Shown: positions 1-7,548, numbered from the stretch's first letter. The stretch: DNA of 10,019 nucleotides from Bacteroidales bacterium (GCA_017988355.1 JAGNRX010000029.1:1-10019), one strand, 5' to 3'. Notes: generated from the letters alone by a model not told the origin. Made by a program: numbers and translations.

Positions 1-146
1 GCAAGCAGATAGACTATGTTTTAGGGAAGTTTTCAGAAGCAGATAAGGCAACAGTTAATCTAAAATGCGATATGATTAATGAAATAATACTATCCTTTTC
101 AACAATTGGTATGGACAGAACAATGAACGCCTATAATAATAAATAA
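1..146 (+). CDS. 3' end of an unidentified gene (partial)
   Basis: A plus-strand frame is open from the window edge (first full codon at 3) to a TAA at 144-146, giving 47 residues that end TMNAYNNK. The other two plus frames hit stops early. The visible part is mixed polar and hydrophobic, with no signal peptide, membrane segment or motif I recognise. It converges on maf with only 14 bases between the two stop codons. That tight tail-to-tail packing fits a real gene end, but 47 open codons at an edge can arise by chance in AT-rich DNA. I do not recognise the product. Confidence 0.4.
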   Translation, partial: KQIDYVLGKFSEADKATVNLKCDMINEIILSFSTIGMDRTMNAYNNK

Positions 147-160
147 AGGATTTATCGGAA

Positions 161-760
161 TCAATTATTATCAGTACAAATACTTTTTATCTCTTTAAAT
201 AATGCTGCTACTGGCAGTCCCATAACATTATAGAAGCATCCTTCAATCTTTTCTATTCCAACGCTACCTATCCATTCTTGTATGCCATATGCACCTGCCT
301 TATCAAATGGCTTATAGTTTTCAATATAATATTCTATCTCGTCTTGAGTTAACTCTCTAAAGAAAACATTTGTGCAGACGCTAAATGAATGAGTTTTGGA
401 TTTTGTTTTCAAGCAACAACCAGTAATTACCTTATGCTCTTTGTTGGAAAGACTTTGCAAATAAGATATTGCCATTTCTTTGTCTTCTGGTTTACCTATT
501 GATTGTTCATTAAGAAAAACCATTGTGTCGGCAGTTATAAGGATTTGATCTTCTTTGATAAGATTGATATATGCATTTGCTTTCTTAAGAGCTAAGAATT
601 CAGCTATCTTATCATATTGTATATCTTGTGGGTAGTCTTCCTCTACATCAATATTACTTAATTCAACATTAAAGCCCATTTGCTGTATAAGTTGAAGACG
701 GCGAGGAGATTTGGAAGCAAGGATTATCTTCTTTTTGAGGATATCATTTAGATTAAACAT
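161..760 (-). CDS. maf: Maf family nucleoside triphosphate pyrophosphatase (dTTP/UTP type)
   Basis: Cytosolic house-cleaning enzyme. Family members hydrolyse non-canonical or excess nucleoside triphosphates to the monophosphate plus pyrophosphate, and the family has been linked to control of septum formation. The 199 residues match the usual full length. Visible hallmarks, in order: the nucleotide-binding ASKSPRR near the N-terminus (15-21), ADT with the catalytic Asp (77-79), IGKP (88-91), HKVITG (109-114), DKAGAYGIQ (153-161) and YNVMGLP (177-183). DKAGAYGIQ resembles the YhdE/B. subtilis Maf branch (dTTP/UTP pyrophosphatase) more than the YceF branch (m7GTP), so I infer the former. The ATG at 758-760 places the ASKSPRR loop at the normal distance from the N-terminus. 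It is the last gene of the minus-strand cluster, 28 bases after the MORN-protein stop, so it is probably co-transcribed. Confidence 0.93.
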   Translation of the reverse strand: MFNLNDILKKKIILASKSPRRLQLIQQMGFNVELSNIDVEEDYPQDIQYDKIAEFLALKKANAYINLIKEDQILITADTMVFLNEQSIGKPEDKEMAISYLQSLSNKEHKVITGCCLKTKSKTHSFSVCTNVFFRELTQDEIEYYIENYKPFDKAGAYGIQEWIGSVGIEKIEGCFYNVMGLPVAALFKEIKSICTDNN

Positions 761-788
761 ATCTAATTGTTTTGGAATATCTTTGTGA

Positions 789-2054
789 TTAGAAGTTCTT
801 AGACTGATTGTCCTTATCTTTTTTGAAGACCTTTTGAGATACTTTTCTTCCTTCTTTATATTTTACTTCAGAAGTTTTATTGCCTAATGTATCGTAATTA
901 ACCCAAGTCCCAGTTTGTTTTCCGTTTGAAAAACTTCCTTTAGCTGAGGTTTTACCATCTTCATAGTATTCTATCCACTTACCGTTTGGTCTTCCATACT
1001 TAAAAGATTGCTCTCTAAGCTTTGCTCCTTGGGTATAGTAGAAGGTACATTTGCCATCTTTAACTCCATACTTATAATTTGAGTTTTCTAATAAAACATT
1101 TCTATCAGAATACTTTTCATATTTACCGTGAAGTTTCCCTTTTTGATATTCTGCCTTAAGAAAAGCCTGACCTCTTGTGTCATATAGAGTTTCTAGACCT
1201 TCTTTTAATCCTTCCTTATATGAAGATTCTGTTTTTATTATTCCGTCTTCATACCATGAATTCCATTTCCCTGACATCTTTCCTTTTGAGAAAGAACCCT
1301 TATCTTTTAGTTTACCATTTTCAAATAAGCTTTCCCAAATGCCTTCTTCTAATCCATTTTCATAGTTTCCTTTATGTAGAAGTTTTCCACTCTCATAATA
1401 AGTTATCCACTCACCTTCCTTAAGTCCGTTATCAAAGTTTCCTTCTCTCCATTTCTCAGAAGTTTCATAGAAGTATGTCCAAGTGCCTGTTTCTTTATCA
1501 TTAATAAAACTTCCAGTGCTTCCAAGATTGCCGTTAATTCTATAATAGTATTTCCAGTTTCCGTTTCTCTTGCCTTGTTTAAGGTTTCCTTCCATTTCCT
1601 TAAATCCACTCTCATACCAGAAAACAACATCACCATTTAGTTCATCATCAAGATAAGCTCCTGTCATTTTAGGCTTTCCGTCCTTATGAAATTCTTTATA
1701 ATCCCCTACTCTCTTTCCATCCTTGATTTGAACAGAGAAATATAATTGTCCATTATTATAATATGCTTTATTAAAACCATTGTCAGAATAACACTCCTCT
1801 TTCTTTACTTTACCATTTTCAAAATAATAAGTCCAAGTATCAATCTTCTTACCATTATTATCGTAAGATCCTTCTTGCTCCTTAGTCCCATTTTCATAGA
1901 ACCATATCCAGCTTCCAACCCTAACACCCTTATCGGATTTAAAGCCTTTAGTTGATACATTATTATTTTTCCAATACTCAGTATATTCTTTTTGAGCAAA
2001 AGAACTTAGAGTAAAAAAACTTAGTATGGTTAGAGTAAATAAGAACTTTTTCAT
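789..2054 (-). CDS. Exported MORN-repeat protein (YwqK-like MORN_2 repeats)
   Basis: 421 residues. A clear Sec signal peptide comes first: KK, then a hydrophobic stretch (4-16), with a likely cleavage after SFA at residue 20, so the mature protein begins QKEY. The rest, from about residue 43 to 410, is some 15-16 tandem units of 22-25 residues of the form G-x-x-x-G-x-W-x-x-Y-x-x-x-G-x-x-x-x-x-x-x-Y (examples: GKWIEYYEDGK, GEWITYYESGK). This is the MORN_2 pattern found in proteins commonly labelled 'toxin-antitoxin system YwqK family antitoxin'. That label is inherited and nothing here supports a toxin-antitoxin role: there is no partner toxin and the protein is exported. MORN_2 repeats form an extended beta-hairpin solenoid, so a scaffold or binding role in the periplasm or on the cell surface is the reasonable inference. 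Its ATG directly follows the TAG of the DUF4270 gene, which suggests translational coupling. Confidence 0.88.
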   Translation of the reverse strand: MKKFLFTLTILSFFTLSSFAQKEYTEYWKNNNVSTKGFKSDKGVRVGSWIWFYENGTKEQEGSYDNNGKKIDTWTYYFENGKVKKEECYSDNGFNKAYYNNGQLYFSVQIKDGKRVGDYKEFHKDGKPKMTGAYLDDELNGDVVFWYESGFKEMEGNLKQGKRNGNWKYYYRINGNLGSTGSFINDKETGTWTYFYETSEKWREGNFDNGLKEGEWITYYESGKLLHKGNYENGLEEGIWESLFENGKLKDKGSFSKGKMSGKWNSWYEDGIIKTESSYKEGLKEGLETLYDTRGQAFLKAEYQKGKLHGKYEKYSDRNVLLENSNYKYGVKDGKCTFYYTQGAKLREQSFKYGRPNGKWIEYYEDGKTSAKGSFSNGKQTGTWVNYDTLGNKTSEVKYKEGRKVSQKVFKKDKDNQSKNF

Positions 2055-3407
2055 CTATCGTGAATATATTATTTCAATTTTTGCTGGCTTTGTTGCGTGC
2101 TTAGGCCCATTTAAAACAACCCTATTAGCTGATGATATTCTAGCATCGGGAATAAGATATATTTCTGATGAAAGGACATTTCCATTTAAATAGTTTTGAA
2201 GGTGGGAAGTTATTCGCATCCTATATGACTGTGAAGTTTTGTCATAAGTTCCCATATAAGATTCGGAGGTAAAAGCATCATTAATAAAAATCAACTGACC
2301 ATCTTTATTCTTCTTATAACAAATTATTCTTGCAGGAATATTATTTGTTCCATAGTTTGCAAGATAATCCTCATCAACTGGAATAACCAACATTGCTTGA
2401 TTAAACATTCCAAGACTTTGAGTTGAGTCCTTATACCATTGCATTAAGTCTTTCATATCTAATTTAGCCTTAGATATTCCTAAGGTTGCTAAATAAATCT
2501 TAGACTTATTACCAATGCTATCATTTGCTGAAATTGAATCATTGCTTGACTTTCTTTTTGATGAGAACTCAGGAATCTTAGACCCAGCAAAATTATAATC
2601 AATATGATTAAAACGTTTAGATGCCTGATCAAAAAGAAAATTATATTTTTGTGTTTTTTCGTTATTGTCTTGGTAATAAAGCATAAGACCAGAATAAGAT
2701 GAGAACATATCAAGATAGACAATCATATCATCTGAGCCATCAGTAGGCGTTAACTTAATATATATTCCTTTGAAGAATTCTAAGAAGCTTTTATTATCTG
2801 AGAAAGGACCTGAAGAAACAATCTTTTCCAAGAAATCACTACCCAAATTAACCCTTAGTTGAGGAGCTAAAGTATCTCCCGAAACAACCACTCTCTCTTT
2901 TGGAGAAACTGTTATTACTTTAGATACAATTGGAGTTGAATGATATTGTAAACTTGAGTTTGTATAATATGAAACTGTGTCAAATGCATCTGTTAATTGA
3001 AACACCTCTATAAGCATTTCTTTTTCTTTAATGGTAGTGTCTTTTGCAAACATCCCATTATAAGCTATTGTAAGCAGGATTGAATCCGCTTGGTTTGTTT
3101 GTCCTATTCTGTAGGAAGAAAAATCCATTGTTGTTGAGGACAAACTAACTTGTGTGTAGATTGAAGTTTTCACCTGACCAAACTCTGAATCTTTATATGT
3201 TCCCAAAGTCATATAACGATAATTGCTTGTATTAAGGGAATCCCCCTCATGAAATATGTATGCGCTAATATCAAAGTCACTATATTTCTTAACGTTCAAC
3301 ATATCTGATTGGTCAACTAAGCCCATTCCCAACATTGAGTCTTCATCCACACAAGAAAAAAAGAATAGTGGTATTACGAAGAATAATAAATATTTTGTTC
3401 TAAACAT
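2055..3407 (-). CDS. DUF4270 family surface lipoprotein
   Basis: 450 residues. It begins with a lipoprotein signal peptide: a hydrophobic run (7-17), then FFSC with the lipidated Cys at residue 19, followed at once by VDEDS. Acidic residues straight after the cysteine resemble the Bacteroidota lipoprotein export signal that sends lipoproteins to the outer face of the outer membrane, so surface exposure is inferred. Overall architecture and the early segments (GMGLVDQ; TLGTYKDSEFG followed by T-x-IYTQ) match my recollection of DUF4270, a Bacteroidota-restricted family of unknown function usually next to the short GT5-like gene, as here (64 bases upstream). No catalytic motif is visible. Its TAG stop directly abuts the ATG of the MORN gene. 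I see no promoter match in the 64-base gap upstream, so transcription probably starts ahead of the GT5-like gene. Confidence 0.82.
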   Translation of the reverse strand: MFRTKYLLFFVIPLFFFSCVDEDSMLGMGLVDQSDMLNVKKYSDFDISAYIFHEGDSLNTSNYRYMTLGTYKDSEFGQVKTSIYTQVSLSSTTMDFSSYRIGQTNQADSILLTIAYNGMFAKDTTIKEKEMLIEVFQLTDAFDTVSYYTNSSLQYHSTPIVSKVITVSPKERVVVSGDTLAPQLRVNLGSDFLEKIVSSGPFSDNKSFLEFFKGIYIKLTPTDGSDDMIVYLDMFSSYSGLMLYYQDNNEKTQKYNFLFDQASKRFNHIDYNFAGSKIPEFSSKRKSSNDSISANDSIGNKSKIYLATLGISKAKLDMKDLMQWYKDSTQSLGMFNQAMLVIPVDEDYLANYGTNNIPARIICYKKNKDGQLIFINDAFTSESYMGTYDKTSQSYRMRITSHLQNYLNGNVLSSEIYLIPDARISSANRVVLNGPKHATKPAKIEIIYSR

Positions 3408-3471
3408 AAGATTGAAATAAATTTATTTGATATAAACGAAACAAGCTTTCTATTGTTGCACTTAATGATGA

Positions 3472-4293
3472 TTATTCTTCGTCTAGTACAATTATTTTAT
3501 CGTAAAGGGCATTAATTAGTGGATACTGCTCTTCTGCTGGCGCATATTCAACAATATGTTTTTTGTTTTGTTTAGCAAACTCAATTAATTTTGGATTAAC
3601 GTTTTCACTTCCAAGCACAACACCATCAGCATAAGAGATTGCTGCCATCATATAATTAATATAATCTGATTCCTTATAGAAGCTCCAGTCCTTAACCGTT
3701 CCACCATCAACCTTTAGTTTCTTGCAGAAGTTCTCATTAAGACTTCCAGCAAACTCATCGTCAACTAATGTGATAACAATTTTTGATGTTCCGAAAAGAG
3801 GATTGTTTTTATAGTTTGTTCTTTTGATATAGAAAGGCATTAGACAAGAGAACCAACCACTACAGTGAACAATATTTGGCTTCCAATTTAACTTCTTAAT
3901 TGTTTCCAATACTCCTCTTGAGTAAAAGATTACTCTTTCATCATTATCAGCAAAAAGCTCTTCATTCTCATCAAGTAAGTCGTATTTTCTTTGGAAGTAG
4001 TCTTCATTATCAATAAAATAAACCTGCATTCTTGCTTGTTGAATAGAAGCAACCTTTATTATTAGTGGGTGGTCTGAACGATCTATTATTAAGTTTATTC
4101 CTGAAAGTCTAATTACTTCGTGAAGCTGATTCTTTCTCTCATTAACATTTCCAAAGCGAGGCATAAATGTTCTAATTCCCTTACCATTTTCTTGGATATA
4201 TTGAGGAAGATATCTTCCCAGAAGCGATAATTTTGTTTCTTTTAAATAAGGAGTAATCTCCTGATTAACGAATAATACTCTACCTTTTGCCAT
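3472..4293 (-). CDS. Short GT5-like 'glycogen/starch synthase' N-terminal domain protein
   Basis: 273 residues, close to the N-terminal Rossmann half of a GT5 glycogen synthase (full enzymes are about 470-480). It starts like the family (RVLFVNQEITPYLK, 5-18) and keeps the block NIVHCSGWFSCLMPFYIK (140-157), which corresponds to the VHxxDWHT-x-x-xP-x-Y-x-K region of true synthases. The key features have changed: the ADP-glucose-binding KxGGL loop reads KETKLSLLG (18-26), the DWHT site reads GWFS, and the C-terminal sugar-nucleotide half is absent. Automatic pipelines call such proteins glycogen/starch synthase, but this one is unlikely to make glycogen. Similar short proteins accompany DUF4270 genes across Bacteroidales, so full-length conservation of a non-catalytic or altered protein is more likely than a recent pseudogene. 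The gene ends in a clean TAA and has a good promoter match just upstream. It is probably the first gene of the operon that runs down to maf. Confidence 0.82.
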   Translation of the reverse strand: MAKGRVLFVNQEITPYLKETKLSLLGRYLPQYIQENGKGIRTFMPRFGNVNERKNQLHEVIRLSGINLIIDRSDHPLIIKVASIQQARMQVYFIDNEDYFQRKYDLLDENEELFADNDERVIFYSRGVLETIKKLNWKPNIVHCSGWFSCLMPFYIKRTNYKNNPLFGTSKIVITLVDDEFAGSLNENFCKKLKVDGGTVKDWSFYKESDYINYMMAAISYADGVVLGSENVNPKLIEFAKQNKKHIVEYAPAEEQYPLINALYDKIIVLDEE

Positions 4294-4316
4294 ATCTGTT
4301 TTAAATAAATCTTATG

Positions 4317-4348
4317 CAAAGGTAGTAAAAATAAAGCACATAATCAAA
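4317..4348 (-). promoter_or_regulatory. Bacteroidota-type promoter for the GT5-like/DUF4270/MORN/maf operon
   Basis: Read on the minus strand, a -33 TTTG (4348-4345), 20 bases and then TACCTTTG (4324-4317) match the Bacteroidota sigma consensus TTTG, about 19-21, TAnnTTTG. The -7 box lies 23 bases upstream of the GT5-like ATG, which implies a very short leader. AT-rich DNA gives chance matches, but both boxes, the spacing and the position agree. Confidence 0.6.
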
Positions 4349-4375
4349 AATCTCAAAGTAATAAAAAATTTACTT

Positions 4376-5020
4376 CTAACTTTCTTTATCGTTAAGCATA
4401 GGTACAAATTTGAAATCTCCATACTTTTCCTTAACAAGGTCTAAATCCCCTTTTTTAATTATCCTATACATTACTTGAGTTTCTTCTCCCAAAGGAATAA
4501 CCAAGACTCCTCCGACCTTAAGTTGAGAAACTAAATCGGAAGGTATTTCCTTTGCTCCACATGTTATTATTATTTTATCAAAGGGAGCATAAGAGGGTAG
4601 TCCCTTATAGCCATCTCCAAAATAACATTTCGCATTATATTTCATTAATTTAAGCACCGACTGAGCTCTAATATATAGTGGCTTATGCCTTTCGATTGTA
4701 AACACTCTTGCCTTCATTTGACAGAGAACTGAGGTTTGGTATCCTGAGCCTGTTCCTATTTCTAATACTTTTTCGTTGGGCTTTAAGTCCAAGAGCTGAG
4801 TTTGAAAAGCCACAGTAAAGGGTTGAGAAATTGTTTGGTCACATCCGATTGGAAGTGCCTTGTCTTGATAAGCTATATTATCTAATGAAGAATCTAAAAA
4901 GATATGACGGGGAACAACTCCAATTGCATCCAATACGCTATTGTCAGTTATGCCTTTTCTTTCTAATTCTTCAACCAGTGCTTTTCGTAGTCCTTTGTGT
5001 TTAAAACTGTCCGCTATCAT
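4376..5020 (-). CDS. pcm: Protein-L-isoaspartate O-methyltransferase
   Basis: Cytosolic repair enzyme. It methylates, from S-adenosylmethionine, the isoaspartyl residues that arise in ageing proteins and so allows them to return to aspartate. The 214 residues match normal length. Visible motifs: CDQTISQPFTVAFQ (60-73), corresponding to the family substrate/active-site loop GxxQTISxPxxVAxM; the SAM-binding motif I VLEIGTGSGYQT (85-96); the acidic residue ending the next strand (FTIE, 107-110); FGDGYKGLP (134-142); FDKIIITCGAKEIP (147-160); and VGGVLVIPLG (169-178). The ATG at 5018-5020 gives the expected short N-terminal helix. The gene is 82 bases upstream of the GT5-like gene on the same strand. 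Because that gap holds its own promoter match, pcm may be a separate unit. Its own promoter is unclear: the nearest candidate (CAAA at 5049-5052 and 5079-5082 on the plus strand) lacks the TA of the -7 box. Confidence 0.93.
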   Translation of the reverse strand: MIADSFKHKGLRKALVEELERKGITDNSVLDAIGVVPRHIFLDSSLDNIAYQDKALPIGCDQTISQPFTVAFQTQLLDLKPNEKVLEIGTGSGYQTSVLCQMKARVFTIERHKPLYIRAQSVLKLMKYNAKCYFGDGYKGLPSYAPFDKIIITCGAKEIPSDLVSQLKVGGVLVIPLGEETQVMYRIIKKGDLDLVKEKYGDFKFVPMLNDKES

Positions 5021-5091
5021 TCCTTCATTTTTTCAGTAAGCGAATTTACAAAGAACTTATGACTTAGAGCCTATAATTCAAAAAAATCCTC

Positions 5092-5099
5092 TATTTTTG
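5092..5099 (+). promoter_or_regulatory. Possible -7 promoter element for the lipoprotein/sugar transferase pair
   Basis: TATTTTTG fits TAnnTTTG and lies 76 bases upstream of the lipoprotein ATG in the pcm/lipoprotein divergent gap. I find no TTTG at the usual -33 position, so support is partial. Transcription from here would put the 5137-5155 hairpin in the leader RNA. Confidence 0.35.
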
Positions 5100-5136
5100 C
5101 CTTTTAAATATATCATATTTATTAATAATAAACCCA

Positions 5137-5155
5137 GCCTTAATAGCGTTAAGGC
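5137..5155 (+). promoter_or_regulatory. Perfect stem-loop in the lipoprotein gene leader
   Basis: GCCTTAA (5137-5143), loop TAGCG, then TTAAGGC (5149-5155): a perfect 7-bp inverted repeat with a 5-base loop ending 20 bases before the ATG at 5176. No T-run follows on either strand within a few bases, so an intrinsic terminator is unlikely. It could be an operator half-site pair or an RNA hairpin that affects translation or stability. Function is inference only. Confidence 0.4.
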
Positions 5156-5175
5156 ATTAAACTTATTCAATTACC

Positions 5176-6099
5176 ATGAACAAATCCTTATTATCTAATA
5201 GTTATTTGACTATCTTAGTATTAATTCTTTTCACTTTTACGATTGGAAGTTGTGATAATTTTGATTCAGATCAAACAAGCCCTTCTTTTATTTACGTTGA
5301 GGGCTTCAATTTGGTTGAAAACCCAATTATTACTCAAAGTTCGGTTGATGGATTTCAAACAGAGGCAATTCAAGATGCTTGGATATATGTTGACAATCAA
5401 TACATAGGCACCTACGTCCTTCCCTGCACCGTTCCAATTCTTAAAGAAGGGAAACATAGGATTGATGTTCGCCCAGGGGTAAAGCTAAATGGGATTGCAC
5501 TAACAAGAACGGAATATCCTTTCTATACCTACTATTCAAATAACCATAATTTGGTCGCTGGCAAAACAGACACAATTCCTCCAATAGATATAATGTATGT
5601 TTCTGAATACACAGTTTTCGGTCTTAGTGAACTGTTTGAAAGACCATATCTCGCTTTCACAACCGATGGATTAAGTGCCGACACTAACAAATTGGTTAAA
5701 TGCAATCACCAAGACACTGTTAAGTGGGGAGATTACTGTGGTGCAATGTACCTAAACTCAAACCAGCCAACATATCGCATAATATCCGACACAATAAATT
5801 GCAATAACTACTCTGCACTAATCTTAGAAATTGATTATTGGTGTAATATTCCATTTGATATAGGCATCTGTGGAAGACCATCCTCAGGCTCAGCAGTTCA
5901 ATATATTAATGCAATGGCTCTTTATCCAAACGAAACAAAGGGATGGCAAAAAATTTACGTTGTCTTAGGTAAAGTTTGGTCTCAACTATCATATCCAAAT
6001 GATTTTAGAGTCTATTTCACACCACAAAAGAAAGATGGAGTAACCAATGGTTGGGTATATATAGATAATGTAAAGATTATTCATAAGCCAAATAAATAA
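5176..6099 (+). CDS. Predicted lipoprotein, PEGA-like N-terminal part and beta-sandwich-like C-terminal part
   Basis: 307 residues, not a family I can name. A lipoprotein signal peptide is clear: a hydrophobic stretch (10-23), then IGSC with Cys26, then DNFDSD, whose acidic residues suggest export to the cell surface. Residues about 65-100 (AWIYVDNQYIGTYVLPCTVPILKEG and onward) look like a PEGA-type domain: a strand, a VDNxYIG turn, then 'P..LKEGKHRI'. Residues about 155-304 are rich in alternating strands and aromatic residues and end GWVYIDNVKIIHK, a closing strand typical of jelly-roll carbohydrate-binding or galactose-binding-like modules. It starts a pair with the sugar transferase, whose ATG follows 30 bases after its stop with no promoter match between. 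A role at the envelope linked to the polysaccharide made downstream is possible but inferred from context only. Start chosen: the first ATG that gives a complete lipoprotein signal. Confidence 0.8.
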   Translation: MNKSLLSNSYLTILVLILFTFTIGSCDNFDSDQTSPSFIYVEGFNLVENPIITQSSVDGFQTEAIQDAWIYVDNQYIGTYVLPCTVPILKEGKHRIDVRPGVKLNGIALTRTEYPFYTYYSNNHNLVAGKTDTIPPIDIMYVSEYTVFGLSELFERPYLAFTTDGLSADTNKLVKCNHQDTVKWGDYCGAMYLNSNQPTYRIISDTINCNNYSALILEIDYWCNIPFDIGICGRPSSGSAVQYINAMALYPNETKGWQKIYVVLGKVWSQLSYPNDFRVYFTPQKKDGVTNGWVYIDNVKIIHKPNK

Positions 6100-6129
6100 A
6101 TCCTACTAACTCTCTCAAAAAACAGACTA

Positions 6130-7548
6130 ATGAATAGGAAACGACAAGGAGCCAAGTATATTCTCTCCGATTTAATATCTGCACTTATTGCCTGGACTCT
6201 CTTCTTTATTTTCAGGAAAACAACCATTGATGCAGGAATATTTGACGATATGAACTCTGTATTCAGTGATTCAAATCTCTATAAAGGACTTTTCTTTGTC
6301 CCTCTTTTTTGGTTATTTCTCTATTTTAGTCAAGGAACCTATGCCGACACCTACAGAAAATCCCGTCTTAAAGAACTAGAACAAACATTCATTATCAGCG
6401 TAGTTGGAATTGTTATTATATTCTTTACCATCCTACTCGATGACCAAATACAATCCTATCAAAACTATTATTTCTCTTTCATCATACTCCTAATAACTCA
6501 CTTCACCCTAACCTATACCCCAAGACTAATCATAACAACCATTGCTGCCAGAAAAATCCACAAGAAAATCATTGGCTTTCCAACAATAATTCTGGGCAAT
6601 AGCTCAAAAGCAATAAAGATTTATAAAAATATAGAAAACCAAGAGATATCCTCAGGTAATAAAATCATTGGATATGTAAATATTGATAATAATCCCGATG
6701 ATGGACTCTCAGGATTCCTTCCCTGCCTTGGCAACTACAAGGATATAAATCAAATAATATCAGACAATAACATAGAAGAAGTTATTATTGCGGTTGAAAA
6801 AAGATACGAAAACAACCTTCATAAAATCATAACACAGATCGAGACCCAAAACAATGTCTTAATAAAAATACCAGCCGACACAAAAGATATTTTATTAGGT
6901 AGAGTGAAGATGTTATCCATATTCCAAACGCCACTAATCTTAGTTTCAAATGAAATACTATCAAACTGGCAGAAAGTTATTAAAAGAGCAATGGATATAG
7001 TCTTTTCAATAATAGCAATGATAATACTTGCACCAGTTTACATTATCACAGGACTAATAGTTTACTTCACATCAAAAGGACCAATCTTCTATCGCCAAGA
7101 AAGAATTGGCTATAAGGGAAAACAATTCTATATGCACAAGTTCCGCTCAATGTATATGAATGCAGAGCAAGGCACACCAATGCTTTCAAGTGATAATGAC
7201 AGCAGGATAACACCCTTTGGCAGATTTATGAGGAAGGTAAGATTAGACGAGATACCTCAGTTCTATAATGTATTAATAGGAACCATGAGCCTTGTTGGCC
7301 CAAGACCAGAAAGGCAGTTCTTCATTGATCAAATTGTAGAAAGAGCTCCAGAATATATGCTACTATTAAAAATTAAGCCAGGCATAACCTCATGGGGTCA
7401 AGTGAAGTTTGGATATGCAGAAAACGTTGACGAGATGGTCGAACGCCTCCAATACGACCTCCTTTACATAGAAAACCTATCCTTAGCCACCGACATTAAA
7501 ATACTCCTCTATACTTTCATAATCATAATCCAAGGTAGGGGTAAATAA
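6130..7548 (+). CDS. Polyprenyl-phosphate sugar-1-phosphate transferase (WbaP/WcaJ-like initiating glycosyltransferase)
   Basis: Membrane enzyme that moves a sugar-1-phosphate from a UDP-sugar to undecaprenyl phosphate, the first step in assembling O-antigen, capsule or exopolysaccharide repeat units. 472 residues, normal for the long form of the family. In order: about four N-terminal membrane segments (roughly 10-28, 52-68, 88-104, 115-132); a CoA_binding_3-type Rossmann domain (about 148-240); the membrane-inserted helix with its breaking proline (KRAMDIVFS at 285-293 to LAPVY at 300-304); then the catalytic domain with QERIG (323-327), KFRSM (337-341), the catalytic Asp-Glu pair in RLDEIPQ (371-377), SLVGPRPE (387-394) and PGITSWGQV (417-425). 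All key residues are present, so it should be active. The sugar cannot be read from sequence. No other glycan genes follow; the next gene is convergent, so this starter enzyme sits apart from any polysaccharide locus in this window. Confidence 0.93.
   Translation: MNRKRQGAKYILSDLISALIAWTLFFIFRKTTIDAGIFDDMNSVFSDSNLYKGLFFVPLFWLFLYFSQGTYADTYRKSRLKELEQTFIISVVGIVIIFFTILLDDQIQSYQNYYFSFIILLITHFTLTYTPRLIITTIAARKIHKKIIGFPTIILGNSSKAIKIYKNIENQEISSGNKIIGYVNIDNNPDDGLSGFLPCLGNYKDINQIISDNNIEEVIIAVEKRYENNLHKIITQIETQNNVLIKIPADTKDILLGRVKMLSIFQTPLILVSNEILSNWQKVIKRAMDIVFSIIAMIILAPVYIITGLIVYFTSKGPIFYRQERIGYKGKQFYMHKFRSMYMNAEQGTPMLSSDNDSRITPFGRFMRKVRLDEIPQFYNVLIGTMSLVGPRPERQFFIDQIVERAPEYMLLLKIKPGITSWGQVKFGYAENVDEMVERLQYDLLYIENLSLATDIKILLYTFIIIIQGRGK

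Noticed and set aside
1175..1999. Several 60-80 codon frames on both strands inside the MORN gene
   Set aside because: They overlap a well-supported coding region in other frames and have no recognisable motif; the repeat structure of the MORN gene explains the recurring open stretches.
789..2054. Antitoxin of a toxin-antitoxin pair
   Set aside because: The protein has a signal peptide and about 15 repeats, and no small toxin gene is adjacent.
3472..4293. Functional glycogen synthase
   Set aside because: The KxGGL loop and the DWHT site are altered and the C-terminal half is missing.
5049..5082. Minus-strand promoter for pcm
   Set aside because: CAAA boxes occur 26 bases apart (5049-5052 and 5079-5082), but the -7 box reads GTTCTTTG and lacks the TA of TAnnTTTG.
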